Assembly: GCA_963921795.1 (NCBI GenBank)
Contig: OY997654.1
Location: 2,970,206-3,034,205 of the forward strand
DNA length: 64,000 bases
DNA from: Nannobrachium achirus
Taxonomy: Eukaryota; Chordata; Actinopteri; Myctophiformes; Myctophidae
Direction: 5' to 3'
Shown here: in pieces, positions 12,901-23,573 of the stretch
Numbering within the stretch: the first letter of the stretch is position 1
Layout: every line of letters starts with the position of its first letter
Notes under the pieces: model-generated
The model's database searches: none
The model's input: the letters and a program-made list of their open reading frames with translations, nothing else
What the model was told of the DNA's origin: nothing
Program-made: the position numbers and the translations under genes

Positions 12901-14378
12901 TCAGAGGTCAAACAAAAATGTGTTACAATGACATACTGTATAAGACAAGAGAAGAAGAAAGAATGGGAAATACAAATAGAAAACATGGGAACTAGTTCTG
13001 TCCTGTAAGTTGTTTATAATACAAACTAATTACAGAATTAAATTAAGAATTAAGAATTATAATGATTCAAACTCACCACCAGACCACACGAACTGAGGTT
13101 CACTGTACTCAGTGTAATAAACTGGGTCTCCTCTCCCAGCTTTACACACATATCCTCCTGTGCCTGTAGGACCATGCATGTTGTAGGAACCTTCTACAGT
13201 CCCATGGAGGCTACCAGGTAAGAGCTCATAAGTGTAGGAGTTGGGTGATGGTTGAGGAACAGCTCTGTACCAGTAGAACCTCCAGTCTGCAGGTGATTCT
13301 TTAACTTCACAGCTCAGAGTCACTGAGGCTCCAGGACTCAACCATGGAGGAGACACACTCAGAACAGGCTTGGGGTTGTCTGTTGGAAAACACATTTTGA
13401 TGGATAAAAAATAATTAAACGTTTGCTTCTTTTACATGTCTGTAAAATATAATGATATTTATATTGATGTTTCATGCAATTCCTGGAAGTAAAAAAAAAA
13501 TACTCACATGTTAAATTAAGTAAAAGTAACAATACTGCAATGTAGAACTACTCTGTTACAAGTAAAGTCTGGAATTCAAAATGAACTTGGGTAAAAGTAT
13601 GAAAATGTACTCAAAGTCCAAAATGTTTGAAAATGGCTTGTAGATTAATATGTGTTTTATGTTTTAAATCTGCAAAGTAACTACCGTAGTAACTGACGTT
13701 TTCAAATAAATGTAAGGTAAAAGTACAATATTTGGACCAGAGATCTGTGGAGTAGAAGTGAAAAAGTATTGGAAATTGGAATTACTCAACTAAAGTACAA
13801 ATAACCCAAAAAGGTACAGTACATGTAAATGTGCTTAGTTACTTTGCATCACGCCATCCTGTTGAAGACTATATACTGTGTAGAACACAACTGTAAGTGA
13901 ATAAAGAGAATAGATATTAAATATTCACCTTGACTGTGTCCATAGGAGAGGAAGCTGCACAGCACTGGAAAACATTTGATGAAACAATATCAAACTAAGC
14001 ATACATACGTATCTGGATTTTAATTATTCAACATGACACCAACATATACAGTATAGACAGCTGTTCAATAGAAACTAATAACAATCAACAATAATTTTAT
14101 CGATTCTGCTAATGGCTCTAATGATGAATGACCATAGACAGGATTGCTGAGCAATATTGTTTAATTTGAACCTTCTTGTTTCTGCTTCACTTTGTGTATA
14201 AACAGTGGTTTGAAATAATTGAAGGCTTTTTCAACTATGAAATAACAAGCTTACCAGGCTTGAGGCTGCACATATGTCTTAATTGAAATGGTTCAAATAG
14301 TAGTTCAATAGAGCTAGTAGTAATAATCTTAAATTTGGCCTACTCACAAAGGAGAACGCAGAGAGCGATATGACCCAT
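6955..14378 (-). CDS. Ig-superfamily inhibitory receptor, Fc-receptor-like/LITR-like (13 exons)
   Basis: Modelled by hand from splice sites with matching phases. Coding exons: 14378-14348, 13964-13929, 13379-13077, 12867-12619, 12529-12269, 10770-10501, 10396-10381, 10278-10181, 9538-9488, 8194-8179, 8075-7978, 7302-7249 and 6995-6955. They join in frame to 507 aa. Residues 1-22 are a signal peptide (MGHIALCVLLLLCSF). Three Ig domains follow (about 23-123, 124-206, 207-293), each with a Cys pair, e.g. VTLSCEV...GGYVCKA, VSLSCEG...GVYWCES and VTLICKH...GFYKCKY. Next come a SAPP(P/S)VSG octad stalk (302-349), a membrane helix (about 357-377) and a tail with ITIMs SVYGVI (Tyr427) and SVYEDL (Tyr482). 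Inference: a leukocyte surface receptor that recruits SH2 phosphatases. The architecture fits teleost FcR-like or leukocyte immune-type receptors; the ligand is unknown. The last exon is the least certain. Confidence 0.85.
7249..8194 (-). repeat. Tail-exon cassette B (duplicate of 9488-10396)
   Basis: It contains a 16-nt exon (8194-8179), a 98-nt exon (8075-7978) and a 54-nt ITIM exon (7302-7249). Sizes, order and the first intron length (about 102 nt) match cassette A. Both 98-nt exons encode ADDLYCPLQH/PDDLYLPLQH-like ends and both ITIM exons end in DDDYEN. All exon phases allow cassette A to splice into cassette B in frame. Confidence 0.8.
7502..7830. mobile_element. Foldback MITE in a receptor tail intron
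   Basis: The ends TAGCTGGGGAGCCACAGGC and GCCTGTGGCTCCCCGACTA are inverted repeats. The interior is also inverted (GGTACACAGAATGAGAGGCC and GGCCTCTCATTCTGTGTACC). Flanking duplication is unclear. Cassette A's corresponding intron lacks it, so it arrived after the cassette duplicated. Confidence 0.75.
8446..9463. repeat. ~1-kb interspersed repeat ('TGGCGCTATAA' family), forward copy
   Basis: It starts CTAGAAGCAGTGCTCTTCCG and ends near GCTTCGGCTGGTGGAGACAA-like sequence. Inside are two GGTGGCGCTATAA-type modules and an (ACGG)n microsatellite at 9309-9400. An inverted copy lies at 11237-12134. Related fragments occur near 29950, 37000-37330, 53160-53465 and 57617-58290. Confidence 0.75.
9309..9402. 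repeat. (ACGG)n/(ACGC)n microsatellite
   Basis: A tetranucleotide array of GGAC units with CGCAC variants, inside the 1-kb repeat. Its long open frames (repeats of SVRP or GRTD) are simple-sequence artefacts. Confidence 0.9.
9488..10396 (-). repeat. Tail-exon cassette A of the Ig receptor
   Basis: Contains the 16-nt exon 10396-10381, the 98-nt exon 10278-10181 and the 51-nt ITIM exon 9538-9488 (SVYGVI, then DDDYEN). It is the upstream member of the tandem cassette pair described under 7249-8194. Confidence 0.8.
9909..9981. repeat. Dispersed palindrome, copy 3
   Basis: ATAGCAGATCTGCAAGCTCA pairs with TCAGCTTGTAGATTGGCTAT. It lies in the intron between the 98-nt and ITIM exons of cassette A. 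Confidence 0.75.
10608..10765 (-). repeat. 24-bp coding minisatellite (receptor stalk)
   Basis: Six full 24-bp units plus partial ends, in frame, encode SAPPPVSG (three) and SAPPSVSG/V (three). The two sub-types are grouped, which points to recent local unit duplication. Likely variable in copy number between individuals. Confidence 0.9.
11128..11149. repeat. (AT)n microsatellite
   Basis: A short AT run in the receptor intron. Confidence 0.9.
11237..12134. repeat. ~1-kb interspersed repeat, inverted copy
   Basis: On the minus strand this repeats 8446-9463 from CTAGAAGCAGTGCTCTTCCG through the TGGCGCTATAA modules to a (GGAC)n-like microsatellite (11278-11335). It lies in the intron between Ig domain 3 and the stalk/membrane exon, opposite in direction to the other copy. 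Confidence 0.75.
13500..13830. mobile_element. hAT-like repeat (AAGTAAAAGT-rich family), degraded
   Basis: Shares 'gcaatgtagaa.cactctgttacaagtaaa' and following text with 25290-25460. Where that copy carries a full 75-bp palindrome, this one has only the remnant AAAATGGCTTGTAGATTAAT at about 13627-13655. Confidence 0.6.
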
Positions 14379-14447
14379 CCTGTCCTGTGATGAACGACTT
14401 CTGAAAAACCTTTCTACTTCCTATTCACACGGAACTGATAGATACTG

Positions 14448-14520
<73 letters not shown>

Positions 14521-14540
14521 CGCGTGCGTGTGTGCGTGCG
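14448..14540. repeat. (TG)n/(CG)n microsatellite upstream of the receptor
   Basis: A long TG run grades into CGCGCGCG and CGTG units, about 70-160 bp upstream of the receptor start codon. Alternating purine-pyrimidine sequence of this kind can form Z-DNA. A GGAAGT (Ets/PU.1-like core, minus strand) lies between it and the ATG. Confidence 0.85.
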
Positions 14541-14819
14541 TGCGTGACAGAGAGAGGGGGGCTTATAAATGATGTCACTCTTTTGATCACAATAGATTTG
14601 TCCAACTTCTTTGTTAGTAAATAAATACAGATACAGATATTTATCTGCCTTCCTCTTTTTTGACTGTTTTCTTTTGTGTATTTGGCCACGAACACCCATC
14701 TGAAAGGCTTTTGTGGCATGGACAAGATTCGCATCATGTTTTTTAAGTTTTTTTCCTTTTTTTCTGCATAGTATTGTGTTTTAAGGACCCAATTTAAATA
14801 AGCCCAAAAGCTTTCTTGA

Positions 14820-14908
14820 TGTGTCGATCCTTTTAGTTGACCTAGACCTTTTGCAATGGTACCTCCTATGCAAACTTCTAATAAAGATTTCAATCAATCA
14901 ATCAAAAA
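14820..14908 (+). mobile_element. LINE 3' tail, same family as 1756-2790
   Basis: CCTATGCAAACTTCTAATAA followed by AG and (TCAA)n reproduces the 3' end of the LINE fragment near the window start. Confidence 0.7.
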
Positions 14909-16660
14909 ATTTTTAAAATGAAAACAAATTACAACGGGACGCTTTGTGAGCTTCATCTACTATTTTCAAATAGCCTTGGACTCAACTTTAAGAACCACGT
15001 CCATAGAATATTGAGTACTGTTTTTGTTTCAGTTGCGTAATCGGCCAGCTCCACCACCCCCTCTTCTTTTTTTTATTTCATCAGTAAAACTTTCTTCATA
15101 AAGGAACATGAACACAGCCTGAGAGGACGTGTGGTTGGATGTGCTTCCTGTTGTGGTTTGGTCATCTCTCCTCTGACAGGCCTGGTATTGCTACCACTAC
15201 TTTTGCTTTGTATCTATGCATTGTAATATTAGCTATGCCTATGATCATGATTAGAATGGGGTAAAAGTGTAGTCAAACTATTGTAGGATGTGGGTAAAGG
15301 TAAGCATATGATAATGTTGTTTTGTGGCAAGCCTGGAATTTGTGTACAAGTATTGACACAGGGGACATGGCCTATATAGAATTCAAATAACAGTAAAATG
15401 AGAGAAACTGTGTAGTTTTTAGTTGGCATTAGGGTAGAAAGAAAAGATTATAAGAAAGGTGTAAATGTGTAAAAAACGTCAGATGACATGTAGGGTGTTG
15501 TCTTGTGTGTGAACAATGACTTGGTTGTTTGGTCACAGGCGATCATTTTATTCCTTATTAGAGTTTGTTGGGACCCCGATTTGTTACGTTTCATTCGAGG
15601 GGTAATAAAAACATCATCCTTATTGTGGCTTTATTCTGTCTTATTCTGTCTTTGTTCCTGTCTAATAAAACATTATAAGTTATAATTACCAACACATTAT
15701 TTCTTATTATGGCTTTATTATGGCTTATTCCGTCTTATTAGTGTAAGGTAAAATAGGGTGGGACCATTAAAGACGTTTTGAGTGTCTAAAATGTGCTGTA
15801 ATACAACATATTATTTATTCCTGAACTGGCAGAAAGAAAAAAGTGTGACATTTAATCAGCTATTTATATATTGATGCATCAATCTATTACACCTTGAATT
15901 GTTGTTGCCCAATGATACACATACCCTTTGAAGATGAGCAGGGAAGTTGAAGATGGTGAGCACAACACCAGCTTTAAGCCAGACAGTCTGCCCAGTGCCC
16001 AGTCCTGTCAAAGTCTTCACTTCTGAAGTGCTCTCTGCAAAGCAGTGTCCTGTCATTTGCAACAAAACCATCCCTTATTAGGGCAAGTTTCCACTGTCAC
16101 CTGCTCTCTAGGCTTTTAGGAAACCTTTAAAAAAATAAATGGGAGAAAAGGTAGGCCTACCCAGATATATCAATTTAACATTTTCCACCCTTCTTTCCTT
16201 TAACATTAAGGGTAAGGATATGCATGTATGCATGCATGCATGTTTAGCCTATGCAAACTTTGAGAATAAGACAACCACACTCAAAGAGTTAAAAAGCGTC
16301 AAAAAGAAAGATTCAAGGATGGTGTAAACAGGTGGTAGAAGTATTTCTAAAAAGCCAGGGTCAACAACAATATTATTATATCACAGCCTTGCTGTTCCTG
16401 TGCAGCATAACTTGTATTGTACATAATGCTTATCCTAATTACTAGTAAGACACCTCAGGGTGACATGCGACCTCGCCCTAAAGGGCGAGGTCGCGCCAAT
16501 TCTTGACTATCTGGCCAACCACAGTGTTTCTCTGACGATTCTAGTTGTTATCATTCTGGGGGGAGTTTGTTCATGTTTTTGTGAGGGTATCAACCCTAGG
16601 AGACACGGGGAAACATGCAAACTCCACACAGAAAGGCCCTATCGCCAACCCCATCGAGGG
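14909..16660. other. Intergenic, no gene seen
   Basis: AT-rich. Positions 15121-15179 match 1698-1755. A perfect palindrome lies at 16467-16494. Open frames here are short and lack recognisable domains. Confidence 0.6.
16467..16494. repeat. Perfect 28-bp palindrome
   Basis: GCGACCTCGCCCT, two A residues, then AGGGCGAGGTCGC: a 13-bp perfect GC-rich stem with a 2-nt centre. Its GCGACC...GGTCGC ends recur as short hairpins at about 17278, 46772 and 57617. Confidence 0.9.
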
Positions 16661-16670
16661 TGTGAGCGAT

Positions 16671-17140
16671 GGGGCCTAAACATGGAAATGTGGAGAACAC
16701 TATATGGAGATAGTCCAGTCCATCATGTCATAATGGGACTACCGTCATAGACAGTAGCCATTGTTAGGCCGGAGTCAATGGCTGTGTCTATGACGGTAGT
16801 TCCATATGACATATTGGACTAGACTATCTCCATATATAGTGTTATCCACATCTCCATGTTAGGACTCATATATGGGCATAAAAAGTATGTCATGTGACAT
16901 CACTTCCTGTACAGACAGTCAGCCATTGACTCCGGATTAACAATGGCTACTGTCTATGACGGTAGTCCCATATGACATATTGGACTAGACTATCTCCATA
17001 TATAGTGTTATCCACATCTCCATGTTTAGACAGCCAATGACTCCGGCCTAACAATGGCTACTTTCTATGACGGTAGTCCCATATGACATGATGGACTGGA
17101 CTATCTCCATATAGTGTTATCCACATTTAGTGTAGCCGCC
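16671..17140. repeat. Direct-plus-inverted repeat cluster
   Basis: A block containing CTATGACGGTAGT(T/C)CCATATGACAT and GACTATCTCCATATA occurs in direct orientation near 16789, 16956 and 17068 and in inverted orientation near 16700-16750. Between copies are CAATGGCTACTGTC and its inverse. The arrangement can fold in several alternative ways. Confidence 0.8.
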
Positions 17141-17903
17141 CTGTACAGGAAGTGATGTCACAACTCGCTGACATCACGCTGACATCACAGAGGATACGGA
17201 AGGACGGTCACGAGGATACGGAAGGAAGGAAGGAAGGAAGGAAGGACACTCAAGCGACACAATTCTTCAGAGTATATGCGACCTTCGGTCGCAAAAAACA
17301 ATATATTGTCATATCTTACTTGTGGAAGGTGATCCCACAGGTTCTCAGGCATCTTCACGATAAGACTTCACAGACAGTAGGCCTATTTCTGTAAACAAAA
17401 AGCCAGCAATTCCCTGTATCAATGTATCTGTAGTGGGTTGAGCTATCTTTGAGTCATGTGACTCACCTAATCACCCAATACGCAGGACATCTGAGACACC
17501 TAGCCTTATAAAATGGAGCCACACCGGCCAGCAGAGTAGCTGGCTGGCATGTGGTTGCCTGGTGGTATTGGGTTCTAGGAGCTTGAGTCATGGAAGGTAT
17601 GCTCTGTTCTCACCTGTATGTTTTAGCTGATATGAAGTTCTGGGCATTATATGAATGTTTAATGTTGCAGGCATGACAGTGGGATGTGCTGCCATTTCCC
17701 CCCACTTATCATTAGGCCTATTAGCCTTGTATGCTTTGCATGCGGCGCTGCTGTCTAGCTCCTGAGGTTTTGACTTGCCTTTTGGACCAGCCAGAGCACT
17801 GACCGCGTGGACCCCTCCACGCCATGGCTTCGTATACGTTTGCATGTGGTGCTGTTCAGGGGAGCGTGTCGCTGTTACTACATGTCATCTTTTCGACCTC
17901 CAT
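17141..17903. other. Intergenic, no gene seen
   Basis: Contains a (GGAA)n run (17218-17245) and a GCGACCTTCGGTCGC hairpin (17278-17293). The remainder has no recognisable coding sequence. Confidence 0.55.
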
Positions 17904-18435
17904 GGAACTAGGGGAACCAACCCAATCTAAAATTGCAACATTCTTTCTTTTAAAAACAAGATGGCGAAAGCACTATTCTCTATACTGCATCTTAGGCATT
18001 GACTTTGCCTAAGACAATATATTGAAGTCTTCACTCCCTAACCTAACCTTTGCTAGTACCTCTGAGTTAAAAAGAAAGAATTAGCAAATAGTAAAAGGAA
18101 CTAGGGGAACCAACCCAATCTAAAATTGCAACATTCTTTCTTTTAAAAACAAGATGGCGAAAGCACTATTCTCTATACTGCATCTTAGGCATTGACTTTG
18201 CCTAAGACAATATATTGAAGTCTTCACTCCCTAACCTAACCTTTGCTAGTACCTCTGAGTTAAAAAGAAAGAATTAGCAAATAGTAAAAGGAACTAGGGG
18301 AACCAACCCAATCTAAAATTGCAACATTCTTTCTTTTAAAAACAAGATGGCGAAAGCACTATTCTCTATACTGCATCTTAGGCATTGACTTTGCCTAGGA
18401 CAATATATTGAAGTCTTCACTCCCTAAACTAACCT
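17904..18435. repeat. 193-bp tandem repeat, about 2.75 copies
   Basis: Units start GGAACTAGGGGAACCAACCC at 17904, 18097 and 18290, an exact 193-bp period with near-perfect identity. The last unit is cut short and rejoins flanking CCTCCATGGA, which also precedes the first unit. Near identity implies very recent expansion. Confidence 0.95.
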
Positions 18436-19773
18436 CCATGGAGTGAGTCGCTAACCCTCCGGTTGAAATGATGGTCGTTCAGCTCCAGATGGCTCATGAT
18501 GCGTGGCCTCACCAGGGTGTGACTGCATGGCCTCTCTTTGCCTACTGTGACTCTCAATGAGGTAAAGGCCTGCCTGTATTTGTATTGTTCTAAATTGTTT
18601 CAATTTGTATTGTTTATTAATTATGTATTTGTTTTGTTACGAGAAGCTCTTTATTTGCTCCGTATTTGCTCTGTATCTGTTTTTGTCCTCCTTAGTTTGC
18701 TTTAGGTTTATGGTCTAAGTTTATTTTGTGTTTTTTGTGTAAACCAGCTATTTTGTTTATTGTTTAAATACTAGGGCTGTCATTTGGCTCAGGCTGTGCT
18801 GGTGGAAGGGTGTGCTGAGTAGAGTCCCAACAGGGTGATTGGTCACAGGTAGTGGTGTATTTGGGGAGGGTTTTAGTGTTTTAAATGGTGCATGATAAAT
18901 TGTCTGCTGCATGCCTTTCCTGGTTTTATCCAGTTTATTCTAATTGTGTGTTTCTCTAGCAGTGCAAGTGAAGTGGCTGAAGTGAGCGCTCTTTGGTGGC
19001 GGTTTAATCCTTTCTCCCTCACTTCCCCTCACTCCTTGCCCTCTGCACATCTACCCACCGGTATAGTGGGGTAGCCTTTTCCTATCATCCTTTGACCTTT
19101 TTATTCATCTACTAAATGTTTTTAAACCCACCAGTATGGAGTGAAACACCAGGTAAAAACCCATGATGAAAAAAAAAAAGCGACAGTGAAAAGCAATAGG
19201 AGACGAAAAAGAGGGAGAAATTTGATTTCCAACGAGACCACTGGAAATTACTTGCACAAAGTTAAAAGCAAGTAAGATAACTACAGTAGGCCTATATAAT
19301 ATGAGCTTCCACACTGAAGAACAATAATGTTATGTAGCCTAAACAGTGCATCAAACATGCACTGCAGTCCAGCTGTGTAAGCCATGTAATGGAGGGAGAG
19401 AGGGGGAGAGAGCGATATCAGACTCCGTGGTGCTGGACTGGTATTGAAACCTTACCGCTCTGACTCTGACAGACAACAATAAGTAATAATAATAATAATA
19501 ATAATCCTTTGGCAGAAAACATCCATGTTTTGTTCCTTTTTTAAATTAGATCCAAAAGTTTTCAGTAGCATCAACAGTTTGACATTGTTATATCATGCCA
19601 GTCGCAAATTCCCTTCAAGTTAATTGTTTGCACCTGCTGTGCTGTGCTGCTGGGAGCAGCAGGCGATGATCTCCGCCAGGCCAGGGTTGTACCCATGCCT
19701 GTGAAAGTCATAGGCTGTCATAGTATTAGTGGCCATTTGGAATGGAATCTGCTCAAACTGGCTGATACAGAAC
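18436..19773. other. Intergenic, no gene seen
   Basis: A GA-rich stretch (19387-19410) and an (AAT)n run (19483-19504) are the only clear structures. Confidence 0.6.
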
Positions 19774-19835
19774 CAGGGCCGGTTTCTGCTAAGTAATATA
19801 ACTCCACAAATGTATCGTTACACTCCTAAACTCCA

Positions 19836-20578
19836 GGGCTCCACTGGCGGCGTCGCGCTGCTCTGCATCTTGACGCCGTCATTGACGCCGTCACATTGAC
19901 GTCCGACTGGCTCCACTGAACGTGAATTTGTTGATATTTCAATCAAAGATCAGATGAGGATATGGCATTAATATCAACTGTAAAGTTATGCCTAATTTAT
20001 CATTTATTATGTGTAAAGTGCTGAAAGAAGTAGCAGATCTACAAGATCACAACACGTCGCATGCAGTCAGGACATGCCGTTTTGTGAGCTTGTAGATCGG
20101 CTATTTTCGGTGCACACGCACCGCCACGACAATGTATAAAAATCTGGCTTTAAGTGTTCAGAGAACTTCAGACTCAGTCACTCACATGCTGACCTGTAGT
20201 TGTTTCCCAGCCTGTTGTGTTTATTCATAATTTTATCAAAGTAAGACCACGTAATTACATTTTTTTTTTGGGGGGGGGGGACATCTAGTCACCCTTGTGA
20301 ATAACGTGAATGGATAGCCAACAGCAGAAAAACACGTAGGCTATATAGTCTACATTTAAATATAGCCTACACTGCATTTAATCATATTTTATACATGCCT
20401 GGACGTTGTGGATGGCGTCAAAAAATTGAACCGGGCGATTTTTGAGTTTGGACGCCGTCACGGGAGTGTCCGACGTTGCTGTTGCCGTCGGCAGTGGAGC
20501 TTCCTTCATTGATTAAAACCGGAGCGTTCCCAGCGCTGACGTTGACGCGACGCTCGACGCGCCCGGTGGAGCCGGGGG
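19836..20578. mobile_element. Element with inverted GGCTCCACYGG ends
   Basis: The left end GGGCTCCACTGGCGGCGTCG and the right GCGCCCGGTGGAGCC are inverted and imperfect. Several GACGCCGTC copies sit near both ends. It carries a dispersed palindrome at 20031-20107. Confidence 0.5.
20031..20107. repeat. Dispersed palindrome, copy 4
   Basis: TAGCAGATCTACAAGATCAC pairs with TGTGAGCTTGTAGATCGGCTA around a loop of about 35 nt, the longest loop seen. Confidence 0.8.
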
Positions 20579-21242
20579 GTAAGCGGTCGCTTAGGGCCAC
20601 AACCACTAGGGGGGCCACATCAGAGGATGGTTGTGCTGGGTATAACTGTGCCAAAATGCAGCTTTCTAAGCATTTTGGGGAGTGTGCACCTGGATGAAGT
20701 ATTTCTGCTTTTATGTAGATAAGGGGTCAAGGACCCCTTAGCTGATAAAGAGATGAAGCAGGGACCCCATACTGTATATTCTTATTTCTTAGAATGCTTT
20801 CCATTCTGTCATACAGAAACGTGAATGGTGCTTGCATTGTAGTCTTGCATAGAACCTTAACATTCTGTGCAGCTCACAAGTCACAACCCAGACATCATCA
20901 TTGAAATTGTCAGCCAGCTCTGTGCAGTTAATTTGGAGAAGTAAAAACTCCTGACGAGATACATAACATAAATGTGTGACAATGTAAAATCCATCATGCC
21001 ACAGAATGGTGAAGTAGAGCAGTGTGTTCGTCAAAGCTTCTTCACAGCTTTCATGACATCTGACAATTCAGCACTAATTTCATTGGCAGCAACTGACTTC
21101 CTAGTCCCTGTGTAGCAGTTTAACCAGTGACCTGTGTAGCATGCATTGCCTCCATCAGGTGCAGGTGCACATATTGTAGGGGATTTAATGGATCCCCATT
21201 AGCTGATGTTGGAGCAACATAGCTAATCCTCCTGGGGTCCAT

Positions 21243-23256
21243 ATCGAGGGCTTGGAGCGCAAAGGGCCTATGTGACATTTTTGGCGAAAATGACTTTTTT
21301 ACATCATTTTAAAGGTCTCTGCGAACTCTATCAGATGGTGAAAATCTTACGTAATAATATTTTTTACTTTTTGAAATAAAGCCTAAAAACCAAAAAGGCT
21401 CATGTGAAACCCTTCAGTTGAACTTGGAGCGCAAAAGGCTTTAGTGCACGTGTAGTATACCAAACCAGACACACTGTGGCCCTAATAGGCACCAAAATTT
21501 GGCACAAACACTGTTCAGGAGCCTGCCATGACAATAGTCACACCAGGGGCCTTGTGTGGCCCCCAGGGACCACATTAGGGCCCCTGGTGGGCCCTGGGTG
21601 CCACAGGGGAACAGAGATAGTAACTTGCCAGAAACTGCTCTGATCCGCACCAAAAAAGGATTAATCAGGGGTCTGCATTCAGAGTGGCCACACCAGAGGC
21701 CATGTGTGGCCCCCAGGTGCAAAATCAAGGCCCCCAGGGGCCCCTGGATGCCACAGTTTCACCGTTGGTCCACTCTGCACCAAACGTGGCACAAACACTG
21801 TTCAGGGGTTTGCCACAACAAAAGTCACACGAGGGGCCATGTGTGGCCCCCAGGGGCCACATAAGGGGCCCCCAGGGGCCTTTGGGTGCCACAGGCGCAC
21901 TGTTGCCCCATTACGCACCAAACTTGTCACAAACACTATCCAGGGGTCTGCCCTGAGAATAGTCACACCAGGGGCCACATTAAGGGCCCCCGGGGGCCTC
22001 TGGATACCACAGATAAACTGATGCCCCATTACACACCAAACTTGTCACAAACACTTTTCAGTGCCATATTTGGTGCAGATCAGAGCAGCAGTGCCACATT
22101 GGGGCCCCGGTGTGGCACATGGTGTGACTAGTGTTATAGCAGACCCCTGAACAGTGTTTGTGCCATATTTGGTGCAGATCAGAGCAACGGTGCACCCAAT
22201 TGGCACCCTGGGGGCCCCTGATATGGCACACTGAGGCCCCTGATGTGGCCTGTGAGGTGGCCCCTGGTGTGGCTATTGTCATGGCAGACCCCTGAACAGT
22301 GTTCATGCCATGTTTGGTGCAGATTTTAGCAACAGTGCACCTTTGGCACCTTGGGCCCCCGGGGGCCCCTGATATGGCACACTGGGGCCCCTGATTTGGC
22401 ATGTGAGGTGGCCCCTGGTGTGACTATTGTCATGGTTGACCCCTGAACAGTGTTTGTGCCAAGTTTGGTGCAGATTGGAGCAACAGTGTGCCTTTGGCAC
22501 CCCGGGGCCCCTGGGGGCCCCTGATATTGTACACTGGGGACCCTGATAAGGCCTGTGAGGTGGCCCCTGGTGTGACTATTGTCATGGTAGACCCCTGAAC
22601 AGTGTTTGTGCAAAGTTTGGTGCAGATTGGAGCAACGGTGCACCTTTAGCACCCCAGGGGCCCCTGAGTTGGCCCCTATTGTGCCCCCTGGTGGCCACAT
22701 GTGGCCCCTCATGTGACTATTGTCATTGCAGACCCCTGAACAATGTTCATGCCAAGATTGGCACAGATTGGACGAACAGTGCACTTTTGGCACCCATGGG
22801 CCCCCAAGGGCCTCTGTTTTTGTAACTGGGGGCCAAATGTGGCCCCTGGTGTGGCTACTCTGATGGCAGGCCCCTGATTAGTGTTCATGCCAAGTTTGGT
22901 GTGGATCGGAGCGGTTACTAACAAGTTACTGTCTCTGGTCCAGTGTTATTATTTTCTGAATGTCACTTAGACCCTAAACATGAAGCAAAAAGCTATAAAA
23001 TGTTAGAGCGCAAAGGGCCTAAGTGACGTTTTAGCTTACACGTATTAGTTTTGTATTTTTTTTTTATTGTTTTGTACTTTTTTATGTATATAACTATTAA
23101 AATATCAATTCCTTTTAGCTTAATCTGTATAAAAGTACAGACTGCTTACGCATGTTGTTTTTAATAAAATAGTTACAGTCAATTAAAACTTTGTTTTTGC
23201 TCTCCTGTAAAATTCTGAAAATGTCACATAGGCCCTTTGCGCTCCAAGCCCTCGAT
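21243..23256. mobile_element. 2-kb element with perfect 41-bp inverted ends and mirrored repeat core
   Basis: A 41-bp perfect inverted repeat covers 21241-21281 and 23218-23258 (core GGGCTTGGAGCGCAAAGGGC). TA lies next to TCGAGGG at both ends, as in TA-targeting transposons. The core has roughly 140-bp units rich in GGGGCCCC and GTGCCACA. Left-half units (about 21480-22060) read 'accaaac.tg.cacaaacact'; right-half units (about 22060-22920) read the reverse complement 'agtgtttgtgccaagtttggtgc'. No transposase is encoded. Internal repeats of the terminal motif occur near 21424 (TTGGAGCGCAAAAGGC) and 23005 (TTAGAGCGCAAAGGGCC). Confidence 0.8.
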
Positions 23257-23573
23257 ATAAGAAACATACAAATATCCTATAAAAACATGTAAATACAAAA
23301 TTACAATGCATAATAAAATAATCTATGACGGTCTTGTTGAACCACAGTTGCTCTCCACTTTGCTCTCATTCAATACAAGGTCTGTAGGTTAGGTTGCTTT
23401 GCTTTCTCATCCTGATAAGTCTGAAAACGTTTCAGTTGAGCATGGCAGTCTCCATGTTTCTTGTTAAAACCAGAGAGCACGAAAATATCAAATTAAGTAT
23501 TCAGTAGGCTACTCGCAACACTTTTAAAAACATGCAGCAGAAGAAGGAAATGTTAACTCACTCAGACATATTT

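Noticed and set aside
21441-22924. Overlapping frames giving Pro/Gly/His-rich 'proteins' such as GPPGA repeats
   Set aside because: They are open in several frames and on both strands because the GGGCCCC-rich tandem units lack stops. No start context, splice sites or family match.
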